From Ceratopteris richardii (taxonomy: Eukaryota > Streptophyta > Polypodiopsida > Polypodiales > Pteridaceae), in the NCBI GenBank assembly GCA_020310875.1, contig CM035415.1:194866432-194930431 (forward strand): 64,000 bases of DNA, read 5' to 3'. Both the position numbers and the translations under genes were made by a program. How positions within the stretch are numbered: the first letter of the stretch is position 1; the number at the start of each line of letters is the position of its first letter. Of this stretch, positions 1-11,476 are shown piece by piece. The notes beneath the pieces are model-generated. The model was given only the letters and a program-made list of their open reading frames with translations, was not told the DNA's origin and searched no databases.

Positions 1-3000
1 ACGCATCTTAGAGCTGACCACCTTTCAAGATTAACCTCAGGAGAAGCTCCTCAAGGAGTAGCGGATGAATTACCAGATGCATACTTGTTTAACCTTGAGA
101 TAGCACCAGAATGGGCTAAGCCTATAGTCCTTATTCTGACATACGGACCCAAGAATCCTAGGATAAAGATCAAAGAAGGAGAGATTACCAAGTCTCAGAA
201 ATATCAAATAATGGCTGGAAGCATATATAAATGTGATAATCAAAAGATTCTTGCTTGTTGTGTAGATGAATCAGAACATGCGAATTGGTTGCAATTAGCA
301 CACATAGGTGCACTAAAGAAACATTATTCAAAACATCGAACACTACAGACTCTGCAAAGACTAGGAGTATATTGGCCTTCTATGGAAGCAGATGTCTACA
401 GGTTGTGTAAGGAATGCAACTTTTGTTGTGAAAGACCACCAGTAGAGCATGCTACATTGTATCATGTGTCTCTCACACCAGACTGGGGTGAACCTTTAGT
501 GACATACTTGAGGACGAACACATTCCCTCAAGGCATGACCTTAGCTCGACAACGCAGTCTAGAGCAAGAAGCTCAAGACTATTCACTTATTGGCGATAAT
601 CTATACAAAAGAGGTCGAGATGGATATCTAAGACAATGTGTTCATGAGAGCGATTATTTGAGCATACTAGAGACTGCACACCAAGGTGTTGCAGGAGGTC
701 ATTTTGGACCCGATAGGATAGTCAAAGCCATTCTCTTTGCAGGATTATGGTGGCCCACTCTTCACATGGATGCACATACCTATGTAAAGAGATGTGATGT
801 GTGCCAAAGAACTCAGTTTCCTACTCGCAGAGATGAAATGCCATTGAAACCCATGATGGGCGGACGTGCATTTTCAAAGTGGGGTATAGACTTTGTAGGA
901 CCCATCAACCCCCCTGCAAAAGGTACACATGCGGAATACATTATTGTTGCTACAGATTATCTAACCAAATGGGTAGAGGCAAAAGCCACGAAAAAGAATG
1001 ATGCACACACGACTGCAAAATTCTTATTTGAAAATGTCTTTACAAGATATGGATTGCCTATAGAGTTAGTAAGCGATCGAGGCACTCACTTTCTAAACCA
1101 AGTCATTGAATATTTGTTATAGGATTTTATGGTGATTCACAAGAAATCTGCACCATATGATCCTCAGGCCAATGGTCAGGCTGAAAGCACTAACAAGATA
1201 CTTTGTAACGTACTGACGAAAATTGTGAACAACAAACGTTCAGATTGGGACAAACAGTTACACCACGCTGTTTGGGCATATCGAGTGGCCTACAAGACCG
1301 TACTCAATGCGACTCCCTTTCAGATGGTTTTTGGTCAGAATGCAGTGCTTCCTTTGGACTTCTTGATACCGACCCTTAAGGTTGCACAAGAACATCAGTG
1401 GACCGGCCATGAATTATCAGCGAGAATAATGGACTAGGAACGATTAGGAGAAACCAGGCTGAAAGCAGCAGCAGGAATATACGCAGCGAAGAAGCGACAG
1501 AAAGCATATTTTGATGCACATGTGAAAGATAAAGGACTAAAAGAAGGAGATTTAGTTCTCGTGTATACGCTGAAACAGCGCGCACGGAAGTTAGAAAAGC
1601 GAGGTTATGGACCTATGATCATTAACAGACTCTCGACAAGTGGAGCAGTACAGTTAGCCACCTTAGAAGGAGATATAATGCCTAATTACATTAGTGGCTG
1701 TAGAGTCAGGCTATATCAGGAACCTCTTACTGAGGATATGCTTAGACGACTCACATTGGCAAAGAAGCGTAAGGAGGAAGAAAACAGAATACGAGCTGAA
1801 GCTCAGGCAGAAGCCATAGAACGCATTAAGCGCATGAAGCTAAGAAGACAAGGACTAGGGAGAGAACATTATAACCATATGGAAACTACACCCAGATATC
1901 CCATGGCCATGTGTCAAGTAAAATCAACCACTCATCCTAGCATAGTGGACAGGAGACCATTCATTACCGTTAGGCTAGAACACGGCAACCCTTGCCAAGA
2001 GCTCAGGGCTTTAATTGACTCAGGTGCTGTGACTAGTGCGATTAGATGGTCCCACTATAAGGATTCAGGAATAGAAATGCGGCCAATTGAGGCATACCTC
2101 ATAGGCTTAGGAGGCATGGAAACCCCTTGCATGGGTGAGGTGGACCTTCCTATCCTCATTAAGGATATGACCATGACAGCGAAGCTACTAGTGTGCCATG
2201 ATGACGACCTGATAGAACCCCTAATCCTTGGCAAAGATTGGCTATACGATCACTCAGTGGACTTAAATCTTAGACAAGGCTCCTTACAGATTGGAACCTT
2301 AGAGCAGAAGCGAGTGATACCGCTTGACTTCCCTAATGGCATTCCGATGGAGGTTTGTAACCCTAGACCCTATGAAAGACATGCGACGGAAGACCAGAAG
2401 ATCTTTGATCAGCTCAGTCACGTTACGTCTACACCAACCCACTCGGGCTTGGCTCTGGACAATTGTCAATCAGAAGGACGACAGGAGATCTTCCCTGGGA
2501 CTTCCTGCAAACTAGAAGGGGTAGCTACCCAACCGCTAGGGCAGATGGACACAATCAGCGGTCAGGTGGGTTGCATCAGCGACCAAATGAGCACGACACC
2601 CTGCGGTGCTCATCCTTCCAAACTTGTTGCGGACTGGCCTAGATTAAAGTTAAAGAACGAATCACTTCCTAATGGGCAGGTCACGCAAGTGTTGGAACTC
2701 CCTTCTTTTCCAAAGCAGAGCGTCCATCCGACCTCTCAACCTCAACCACAACAGAGTCAACCACGACGAAGGAACCCAGACCGACGGCAGTATCAGAAGA
2801 CACAAGGAAAGCAGTCTAGGCCACCCAAAGGAAGCGGCACTAGACAAATATGGGTGCCAAAAGGACAAAAAGCACCGAAGAACTCCAACCAAGCAGAGAT
2901 CGACAAGCGAAAGGTAGGGCAGAAACAGAATCAGTATCCACCATCCCCTCGACCTTCTTCTACAGGTCAGAGCATTCGACAAATTTGGATCGCCAAGAAA

Positions 3001-3321
3001 TACCTTACCCATAGACCCACACCCACGCAGATTTGGGTACCCAAACCATGTATCATAGCTCAACACTTAAGCCATGTAATATATACCCCTCACAAATCTT
3101 TCCATCCCTCAATACCACCACACCCGATACTACCTTTTGCCCCTCAGCAGAAACCCACCACCCACTCAAAGACTCTTAGGAAATGGATACCGAAGCGTGT
3201 CCAACCGTCTTCCCCTAACCCATTGTCTAACTACCCCCCGACTAACATACAACCTTGTAATAAATCACTAACCTTTAAACCTTGTATAAATTCACCCACC
3301 ATCATCACACATCACTCATAA
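1..3321 (+). pseudogene. pol 3' part of element D: tandem HHCC, integrase, second protease, WVPK tail
   Basis: The region starts in the end of RNase H (LRADHLSRL). Two successive zinc-binding modules follow, about 211-445 and 583-815; each has H-x6-H and C-x2-C and a WP pair (YWPSM, WWPTL). The integrase core shows GIDFVGP, SDRGTHF and PQANGQAEST, the usual Ty3 DDE blocks. After the integrase C-terminal part (KRGYGPMII) comes a basic helical stretch and then, about 1930-2290, a second retropepsin-like domain with ALIDSGA and LILGKDW. The tail carries four spaced motifs of the type QIWVPK. Enzyme functions are known for the family; a function for the second protease and tail is inferred only. 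The region is broken by about two breaks. Confidence 0.85.
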
Positions 3322-3551
3322 TCTCATCTCATCAAGAAATGTATGCATAATCTGAAACGTGTAGGTGTCTAGAGACCTGCACTAGTGCTGCAAGAAGCAT
3401 TGCATCCATCACATCACAACACTTGGCTACACGGGTTATGCATCAGTTATGGAAAGGGATTGCGGTCTCACTTTAATGGGATCATAATTAATTTCCATGC
3501 TAATGTGTTAATCTTTTGTAGCAGATCTTTCTCGTTAGCGCATTAGTCATC

Positions 3552-6500
3552 ATGCAAACCGACGAAGGACCATCAGAAGCAGGCCCCAGTGTAGCTGCAG
3601 TGCCCCTCAATGTTTTACGAGCAGAATCCCACCCGACTGCTCCACCGCCATAATTCCAAGGATTTCCAGGGCCCATGCCGATCGATAACCCATCTATGGG
3701 CTACACAGAAAAGATACACCGTAACTCTCACTGGTTTCAGGGACTTGCAGGACCCTTAGCGGACGCGGATTTTATATTTGAATCTAATTTGACATTTGAT
3801 GACCGCACTTGGGGAAAATACCAATTCTTCTCCAGAGAGTTCGAAGGCCTACAGAACACCCAGGACTTAACTCACGTTTGGGCCAGAGCCGGCTTCACGG
3901 AGTATTTCAGTGATCCTCTGCCCAAACCTGACTTTTATAGGTGTTATTATTTAATCACTACTTTGCTGGCCTCAGAGAATAAGGATATTCCAAGAACTTT
4001 TATTTTGCCTTCTTTAGTGGATGATCCACCTTACAAAAGGTTTTATCTTTCGAAGGATTTAATCAGAGCTGCCATCAAGATTCATGGAACCCACACGCCC
4101 ACAGATCGAGAAAGATTAGTTCCAGACCCTATGAAATGTGGGGATGTCACTAAGTGGGAGGAGATCTCAGCAATTACACCTGAGCTGTCAAAGCCACTAA
4201 GGATATGCATGCAACACTTCGCATTCCCCGCTCAGGACAGATTCACCATGCCACATAAAAGAATATGGTTTGGATTGTACTTAGCCTGTACTGGACCTCA
4301 GACTGTCGATCTGGCGAGCTGGATCATTGATCAAATGTATTTGGCACAACACAGATGGGAACGAAAGAAAGTGCTTAATGGATGTTGTGCGCTGACAAGA
4401 ATTGTTTATATGTGCTTGGCTTATGACTTGCCAATTGAACGTGCATTAACAGGAGAAGTGCTGAAAGCATTCAAAGGAACGACGAAGAAAGCCAGGAAGC
4501 CCAGCAGAGCACGGGCAGGTAAGCGCATGCGAGGCACTTTTCCTTGCCTTCAAGTGCCAGAGTCACCATCACCACAACCCTCTCCAGAGCAGTCACCGAC
4601 AGAGGCCACTCCCACAATACAACCTATTCGCATAAGGTTATCTAGACCAGTGGTAACGGAGGGCACTACTAGTACCGTTGCACCTCAGGCAGCTGCAACC
4701 ACAGAACCCACCACCACGACGGTAGAAGCTCCTACCACTATTGGTGCGGAAACCTTTTCTTTCCCAATACCACACATGGAAGCAGAACCAATAAACACAA
4801 CGTTCGATTTTGAAATGCCTGACACATTCTCCAATGAATTTCAATACTCCGAGGCACAAATGTTCTCTCAAGAATTTGAAAGGCCGAGTTACCCTACCAC
4901 ACCGCGGGATCAGCCACAGGGACAAGTGGTGTCGAGCACTGATGACGAAAGAACAACATCTGATGACGATGAAGGTGACGATGAAGCCAGCCAGGGCACG
5001 CATGATTCCCAAGAGCAAGGACAGAGAGATGGCCAAGGCCAACAAACCGATGCACAAGGTGACACCAGCACGCATGAAGAGGAGACTTTCGAAGCAGCAG
5101 CTTACACGCTGGCAATCAAGAAATTATATCGTACAATGGAGAAAGTCTGGGCACGGAAGAAATTGACTGAAGAAGAAAGCCAGACCATAATCGAACAAGA
5201 ACTCATCTTCGGAGGGTTTGAAGAAGTTTACATCAGAGGGTTTAGAGAACTGGTCAAATCCATCGGCCCGGTCGAAGCACTGAGATATTTACAAAGGAAG
5301 CCACTCCCCCAATATGACCCTCGCAGAGTTCGCTTGTTATCGAAGCCCGATCAATATATTCGAGTTCCGGTAGGTGCTCAATCATCCCACCAGGCGCAAG
5401 AGGCACGCCTACGTCCGGAAAGATCCATCACCGAAGAAGCTATCCTAGTCGACTCCCCACCACGTACTACCGTTGTACATACTACCACTATCCTTGAAAT
5501 AACATCCACACCATCTACTCCTCTCTCACCTCATGTTTCACCAACCCATCCTGTATCCCCCGCACACCCACCTGCTCCTCCCACATCCACACCAGTCCAC
5601 GGCAACATAGCCACAACCTTTGCCTTGCCCATTCATGCCACCATGCCCGCACCCACCCCACCTCGTCTACGTGTTAACCCCTTCATCCCTTCATCCTTCC
5701 CATCTTTTCCCCCACCTTTAAGACACCCTTTCACCTTTCTAACCCCACTAACTTTCTCACCAGTTTCACCTCCCCAACCCACTATAACCCCTATTTTCCC
5801 TCCTCACCAAGCTGCTCCAGCCATTCCCCATGTAAATTACTCTACATTTGTAAATCCCGTCTTCACACATACACAACCACCCACATACACACCGCTTTTC
5901 ACAGTCACCGCACTTGACACGTCCAATGACATGGACATCTCACCACCCACCGCACCAGCACCCACTCCACTCACAGCACCATCATATTTAGGTACGTCAC
6001 AATTTTCCACGATCACCACTGCATCCACCTTCCCAACCCCATTCCCCATTCCCGCTGCATCTACTTCCACTGCATCCTCACTTAGCACTCCATTACTATT
6101 ATCGCCAACCATAGACACTGCACTTCAACAAATGTTCACATGCATGACACAAGTACGAGATGAGTTTGCATCTCTTGGCAACAACTATCAACAGCTGCAG
6201 AGGACGACAAATGAATTACAGTCGCAGCTTAATTCATTATCAATCGAGAATGCCTCTTTAAATACGCGATACCAAGAACTAAGAGAGGCATATCATAAGC
6301 TAGAGCTAGAAAGTGAAGAGAAAACAAAAGAAGCCACTGCTGATCTGGACAACCTGCTTCGAGCCCAAACAATTAGGAACGCGACGCTGACCAGGAAGAT
6401 GGGCTTACTCAGGAGGCACCTAGCCACAGCGAAAGAGGAGAACCAGAGACTCCAAGAGCAGAATAGAGAGAATTTGGAAGCGGCATTAGACCATCCAGAA

Positions 6501-8063
6501 CAACCCTTAAGTCCTAGCAGATTCAAGGCAATCCCATCCGAATCGATGCAGATGTTGCTAGAGGATCATGTGAGATTGCTAGAGGACTATGATCGAATGA
6601 ACGAAGAGCATCAGAAGTTAAAAGAAGATCACAAGTTACTACAGCTCAGAGAACCGGCACCACAACAAGTACAAGTAGCAGCAGAAGTACCAGAACCTGT
6701 GGACCCCTCTCCTGACCTCATAGAGGAACTCAACGCATTACGGGCCCAGGTAACCACTCTCCAATCACGCATCGATGTATACGAAGCACCACCACGGCCC
6801 GACTCCCCACCGGAGATCCCAGCGGACGACGAGAACATAACCATTCCGGTGGAGGAAACGTTTGAAGAAGCATACGAGCCAATACCCATCCCAGGCGGAC
6901 AAGTCACGGCCGAAGGCCAGATGACCTATGAACTTCCTACCCCCGCGTAAATGAAAACGATTGAGGAACTTGGAACGACACATTCAGCCAGAGTAGAGGC
7001 ACAATTACATGCAATGGCCATGATTGAAGAGAGAATCTTACAATCCCCCTTCTTTGCTCATTTAGCCCCCCGACGCTATATATCTGGGCATGAGCTACAG
7101 TATAAACCATACTTCATGTTAATGGCTGAATATCAGCTAGCTATAGAGAAAGAAACCGGCATGAAACCCACACATGCTACACAATTCGAGCCGGCGGACT
7201 TGCCACCAAATGCGCAAAGAGGAGAGATCCATCAACCTGATTGGCGCAAAGATCTACTCCAGAAGTACCCAGAAATGATGAGCACATGGGTGAAAGCGCC
7301 TTTACATTTAAAGTTTAATCCTTGCTGGGGACCAGTACCACGACGCCGCTCGTAGACTGCATTTGCTATCAAAGTACAAAATAATAGGCACTGTCAGGAT
7401 TGGTTGAATTACCCCTACTTCAAGCCGCCCATCGAGTTGCCCACTGTTGGCTATATGATGGCTACAATCCATCACTGGCTCCCTCGCCTGAAGCATATGG
7501 ATGATATCGCAGCGCATATGACTGTCAAAATTTTTGACATGATGCAAATGATATTTAAAGTCTTCCGACGCGTCAAGGCACCGCATGTAAACACCCCGGG
7601 ATTTGAGCATGGTAACTTTGATCTAGTATATGACATGAGCACAACGCCATCGCTCCGGGTGTGTTATGCCTGGCACTGTAGAATAAAATACCTACCGGCG
7701 TGCTACAAGCAAACATTTGAAGAGATGTTCACCACCGGATTTTGGGAATACCGTTCCGAGGTATTCATCAGCAGGCCCACACATTTATTGCAACTTTTTG
7801 CCTGTGAGCGAATGGTTTATTCCGCGCACTATCAACTCCCGCCACCCAACGAACCGCAATCGATCGACTGGGAGAAACTCGAGGCTGATCTGGCCCGAGG
7901 CATTCGAGTATCTGAGCACACCCTCGCTCACGACCTCCTACAAAACTACATCCGGCAGACCGCACAACAAGGTTCTGTCGAGGACGACAGAAGCGAGAGG
8001 GAGGGGGGTGTTGGAAGCAGTCAGAGGCACAGTCAGAGGCACAGACGACGTGGAAGCATGTAA
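3552..8063 (+). pseudogene. aORF of element D (large non-gag, non-pol ORF)
   Basis: This is the long ORF after pol, start chosen at the first ATG after a splice-acceptor-like site near 3519-3524 because the same arrangement recurs in C, B, A and E. The N-terminal conserved domain (HWFQGLAGPL, LPKPDFYRC, QHFAFPAQDRF, CCALTRIVY) covers about 3700-4480. A long acidic then Pro/Ser/Thr-rich region follows, then a coiled coil (about 6120-6790) and a conserved C-terminal domain (about 6960-7960) with DLVYDMSTTP and KQTFEEMF. The end lies inside the 3' LTR. No signal peptide or membrane segment is visible, so an envelope role is not supported. The N-terminal domain recalls plant retrotransposon proteins annotated as putative plant transposon protein, but this is tentative. 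It is broken by a few breaks. Confidence 0.75.
7995..8008 (+). other. Polypurine tract of element D
   Basis: A purine run (GAGAGGGAGGGGGG) lies directly against the TGTTGG start of the 3' LTR. In Ty3/Gypsy elements this is the primer site for plus-strand synthesis. Here it is also inside the aORF and codes Arg/Glu/Gly residues. Confidence 0.85.
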
Positions 8064-8669
8064 AGACGGAGCAGGGAGCCAGTCGGATCATTTTTTCAAA
8101 CAACTATGTTTTTATTACCTCTTCAAACATCCAACAGTGATTTTCATCACTCTTGTAACATATGTAATATAGACAAAACCCCATTTTGTAATCCATAGCT
8201 CCATTTTGTGCAAGCCGAGGAGTCCTCGAGCTTAAGGAGCTTAGGTAGAATGCGCGTACCAATTTTCGTTATTTTTAGACATCGTTTACCCTCCCAAATA
8301 GCCTCTAGGACCTATTTTTTAGCTATGCCGGTCACTAGATGTGAAACCGGTCAAAACTAGTCTAGAAACTATAAAAAGAGCTAGAGAGCTCATTTTTGAG
8401 GTTGGTTCATGTTGGCTAGTGTGAGCTTAGAGCTAGTTTGAGCTTGTAATAGTGTTCTTGAGTAATAGAGCTAATTTCTCACCTTCCATTGTGTCTTGCT
8501 TGTCTCCTCATTGTGTGTGTGTATGTGTGTGTGCATCTTTATGCTTCTCACCTTCACTCTCACATCATCTCACGTTCACGATCTTCATATCACTCCTACC
8601 TCTTCCGCGGATTGACATTAAGGAGGTGAAGCTTCTTAACGTGGTTCTCACCATTGTGCTAGAGCAACA
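8009..8669 (+). repeat. 3' LTR of element D
   Basis: This 661-bp LTR begins TGTTGG after the polypurine tract and ends GAGCAACA. It is related to the LTR of C (14194-14833, opposite strand) and, more weakly, to the LTRs of A and B. It contains a dyad CGAGGAGTCCTCG at 8216-8228, a TATA box near 8370, and a TG-rich repeat near 8512-8545. The partner LTR lies outside the window. Confidence 0.85.
8370..8377 (+). promoter_or_regulatory. TATA box in LTR of element D
   Basis: TATAAAAA lies in the motif CTATAAAAAGAGCTAGAGAGCTC. At least 23 bases around it are identical in the LTRs of D, C, B and A although the rest of the LTRs differ, which supports a core promoter. The transcription start would be expected about 25-30 bases downstream. 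Confidence 0.7.
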
Positions 8670-9750
8670 CCTACCTTGGAAGATCACTCTCAAAAAGATA
8701 GATCAAAACAGATAAGTTGGAGTTAGCTCAGAGGTGAAAACTTGCTATTCTTGCTTCATACACCTGTCCAGTGTTTTACATAATTCTCTGAGCACAGCAG
8801 CAATTAGCTTAATTCCTCTTGGGGAAGTCTAGATAACTTAAAGAGCTAACTTTCAAGAGTAATCTCATCAAAAATAATAAACCACACTCTGAAAATGAGT
8901 TTTAACAAGTGATGATATCATCCCGATTTTCACGGGCTGCTACAATTTGAGACCAGTGAGCAGAAAAATAAACATAACTCAAAATTTAGGAATCCAATAA
9001 TTATGAAAATTTGTATGGTTATACTAGACAGTAAGCTTAATCCAACAAGATTTAAATCACTGAATTTGGATAAGTAACCACTGAGAAATGGCTCTGACAA
9101 GATGAGTAGAAAAGTCGGGTACCTGACAGAGAAGTGAAGATGAACAGACCCTGTTGACTTCAAATGAACATAACTGGAGATGGCAAGATCCAAATGACAT
9201 GAAAATTCGTGAGCATATAGTAGACGTATAGAGCTAACTTTACCAAGTTAAATCACTGAAAATTATGCACCAAGCACAGAGAAAACATCTCTGCAATCTG
9301 ACTGAGAAAACTGAGAGTAATGGCAGTGAGTAGTACACTTCACAAGAACATGGAAAGATGAACTCAAATAATCATGAAAATGAAAGTATATTGCTTGTAC
9401 AGTACAATGACTTACTGATACATATGTGTGCCTTGTAATCACACCTTAATATGGCATAAAGCTCAGCTCTTGGAGGTCTTCACATAGGTCTCTCTAACCA
9501 CGACTAAAACTGCCATCTATTTATAGTTGAGTTTGGGAGGCTAACTTCCCTCAATCACTCTCCAATCAATCAATGATTGATTTGATTCTCTACCTACCAC
9601 AAATCACAAATTCGTGGCTCCTCTTTCCATTCTTGATCATGTGGACTCAACCACTTAAGATTCTCTTACTTTTACATTAAGTAAACTCTTCAAAAAATTA
9701 CAAGAGGTAGTTCACAAGTGAACTTTATAGTCTTCTTTTTAAAGCTTCTT
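8670..9750 (-). repeat. LTR-like non-coding region of fragment E
   Basis: About 1.1 kb without coding potential follows the short aORF on the minus strand. A good TATA box (CTATAAATAG near 9520) points along the minus strand, as in a 3' LTR. Further on, the sequence has degenerate internal repeats: a TATGAAAAT/CATGAAAA core recurs at about 9001, 9199 and 9373, and AGAGCTAACTTT occurs twice. The edges are not defined because D interrupts the left side and no clear polypurine tract is seen on the right. A leftover of an unrelated LTR is an alternative. Confidence 0.4.
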
Positions 9751-10870
9751 CTAAGACTTTGTGAGACTCAAGCCAATACTTAGGCTTGTCATAGACTTGC
9801 TCCAACAATAATGGTGACCTTGCACAGGTAAAGTTACTTGTCCTTTTGTATATTGGTGCGTCTCTTCCACGGCCATAGTTAAGTCTTCCTCTGTAATCGG
9901 CCTTTGCTCTTCAATTGTTATTTTCGGCAGTACATGTGTCCTTTTCGTGGCTCGAGCTTCCTCTTCCATTTGCTTGACTTCCCTGAGTCTCGTTGTGCCT
10001 CTCATTCTGGGTTGAGAGCTAGTTTCTGCTTCTTCTACAATCTTGACTCCTCTTTTCTTTTTCGAAACAGTGGCAACTTTGGCATACTTCGCCATGGCAG
10101 TTGATGATGGCATTTCTTGCAGGTGCTCTCGAATGCCTAAAGCGTGGTAGATCAATATCGTCAGAGCCACACTTCCGTCGAGGAACTTTTTATTATTCCA
10201 TTGCTTTTTTGCTTCGAATAATATTTCTTGGATGTAAGGAGTCAGATTAATTTGATTTCCAATATGCTTAATGGCATGTGAGAGTAGTTGAACAATAATC
10301 TTTTGAGGGGCCGTACCTATGCATATTCGAGAAGCAGAAGTGTTGGTGAATAAGCCTTACTTCCTCTTCTATGTCTACCCTGTTAATGTCTGTGAATGTT
10401 CTGGTCTTTGCGCCACGGCTCTCTTCTTTTACCACAGTAGTTCCATCTTTTTCCCATCCAAAGGCTTCTTTAATCAAGTCATGCATAAATTGGATGACTA
10501 CCCATTCACCTATTCTATCCATCACTCCAGCCTCAGGCATCAATGGATCATGCAGTGCTGGCTGTAGGGTATTCATGTCCTGTGTGCATCTTTGAAAGTC
10601 GGGCTTATAGATTGGCAGTTCAAAATATTTATGTATGCCCGCTTTCTTCATGGTGTCTACGATAGATGGGAGTCCATGTAGAACTCGGAAATCTTGGGAC
10701 ATGATTAGAAACTGATGATCTGTATCCATAATTTTGATCGTCGCCAGGAAGAGGTACTCCCCATCTAGTTGATCTTCTCGAAACCAGTGTCCCTTTGCCT
10801 TGGTTATACTGTGGAGTGGAAATCCAAATACTTCCTCTTGTACTGTTGCTTCAGAATCTTCAGAAGCCAT
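9751..10870 (-). pseudogene. Short aORF of fragment E
   Basis: This is a divergent, short version of the aORF. It keeps the N-terminal conserved domain: HWFREDQL corresponds to HWFQGLAG of D, IYKPDFQRC to LPKPDFYRC, HQHFCF to MQHFAF, and ALTILIYHAL to ALTRIVYMCL. The start at 10870 is chosen because a pyrimidine-rich stretch ending in GTGCAG lies directly before the ATG, as at the other aORFs. After the domain comes only a basic and acidic stretch of about 100 residues. The Pro-rich region, coiled coil and C-terminal domain of the long aORFs are absent. The function is unknown. It is broken. Confidence 0.6.
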
Positions 10871-11476
10871 CTGCACTTGTAAGGAAAAGTGCATTAACTT
10901 CAAAGGAAAGCATGAATCTGTGTAGTGCATTGTAGTGATTATTGTCGTTCCGTCACTCCGTTTCCCATGGTTCTATAAGTGAGATCTCTTACCACATCTT
11001 TTGATTTCTTATCTTGAAAGAAAACAAGCGTTAGTATAGCCGAAGCATTTATTTATGTACATAGTATGTCCATTCCTAAGAGAGTTGAAGCTATGATCTA
11101 ATCTCCATTGGAGAATGTGCACCATTAATTCTATCCGGTACATCCTGTGCGGAATGCGTGGCCTTGCGATGTGGCCGTAGTATGCATACTTTAGGTGCAT
11201 CCATTGCTTCATGAGTGCAATTGGCGTATCCATTAATCCAATGGTCCACCCCTTGCAGTCACTTGGGTTTCCAAATCCATTTCATGGGCACTTGAATAGG
11301 TCGATTTCTTCCTTTGATTCCTTGGACTTTCTTGGTTTGTTTTGTTTCCTCTATGGTCCTAGTGATAAAGGTGTTTCCCTTTATGTTTCTCGGATGACTG
11401 TGTTTTGGCTTCTTCACTCGCCTTTGTTGCCATAATGCTTCCTCCTAAGTGCTTATCTCCAGCTTGGCTGCCTGTA
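10871..11476 (-). other. Spacer between tail and short aORF in fragment E
   Basis: These 600 bases are the counterpart of the tail end and pol-to-aORF spacer of the other copies. A KWIWKPK motif can be read near 11260-11290. Apart from the acceptor-like CTTTTCCTTACAAGTGCAG before the aORF start I see nothing else. Confidence 0.4.

Larger units (their letters stand above)
1..8669 (+). mobile_element. Ty3/Gypsy (Athila-like) element D, 3' part
   Basis: This is the downstream part of a large Ty3/Gypsy element entering from outside the window. The visible order is end of RNase H, tandem zinc-binding modules, integrase core, second protease-like domain, WVPK-motif tail, aORF, polypurine tract and 3' LTR. 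It is closely related to element C on the other strand (very similar pol and aORF, related LTR) and more distantly to A and B. The upstream LTR and its flank are outside, so neither a target duplication nor an age can be read. The copy is broken, with several breaks spread over pol and aORF. The Athila-like label rests on architecture and relatives, not on a tree. Confidence 0.9.

Noticed and set aside
1300-1900. Chromodomain after the integrase
   Set aside because: The region after KRGYGPMII is a basic helical linker and then the second protease-like domain; no chromodomain aromatic pattern is seen.
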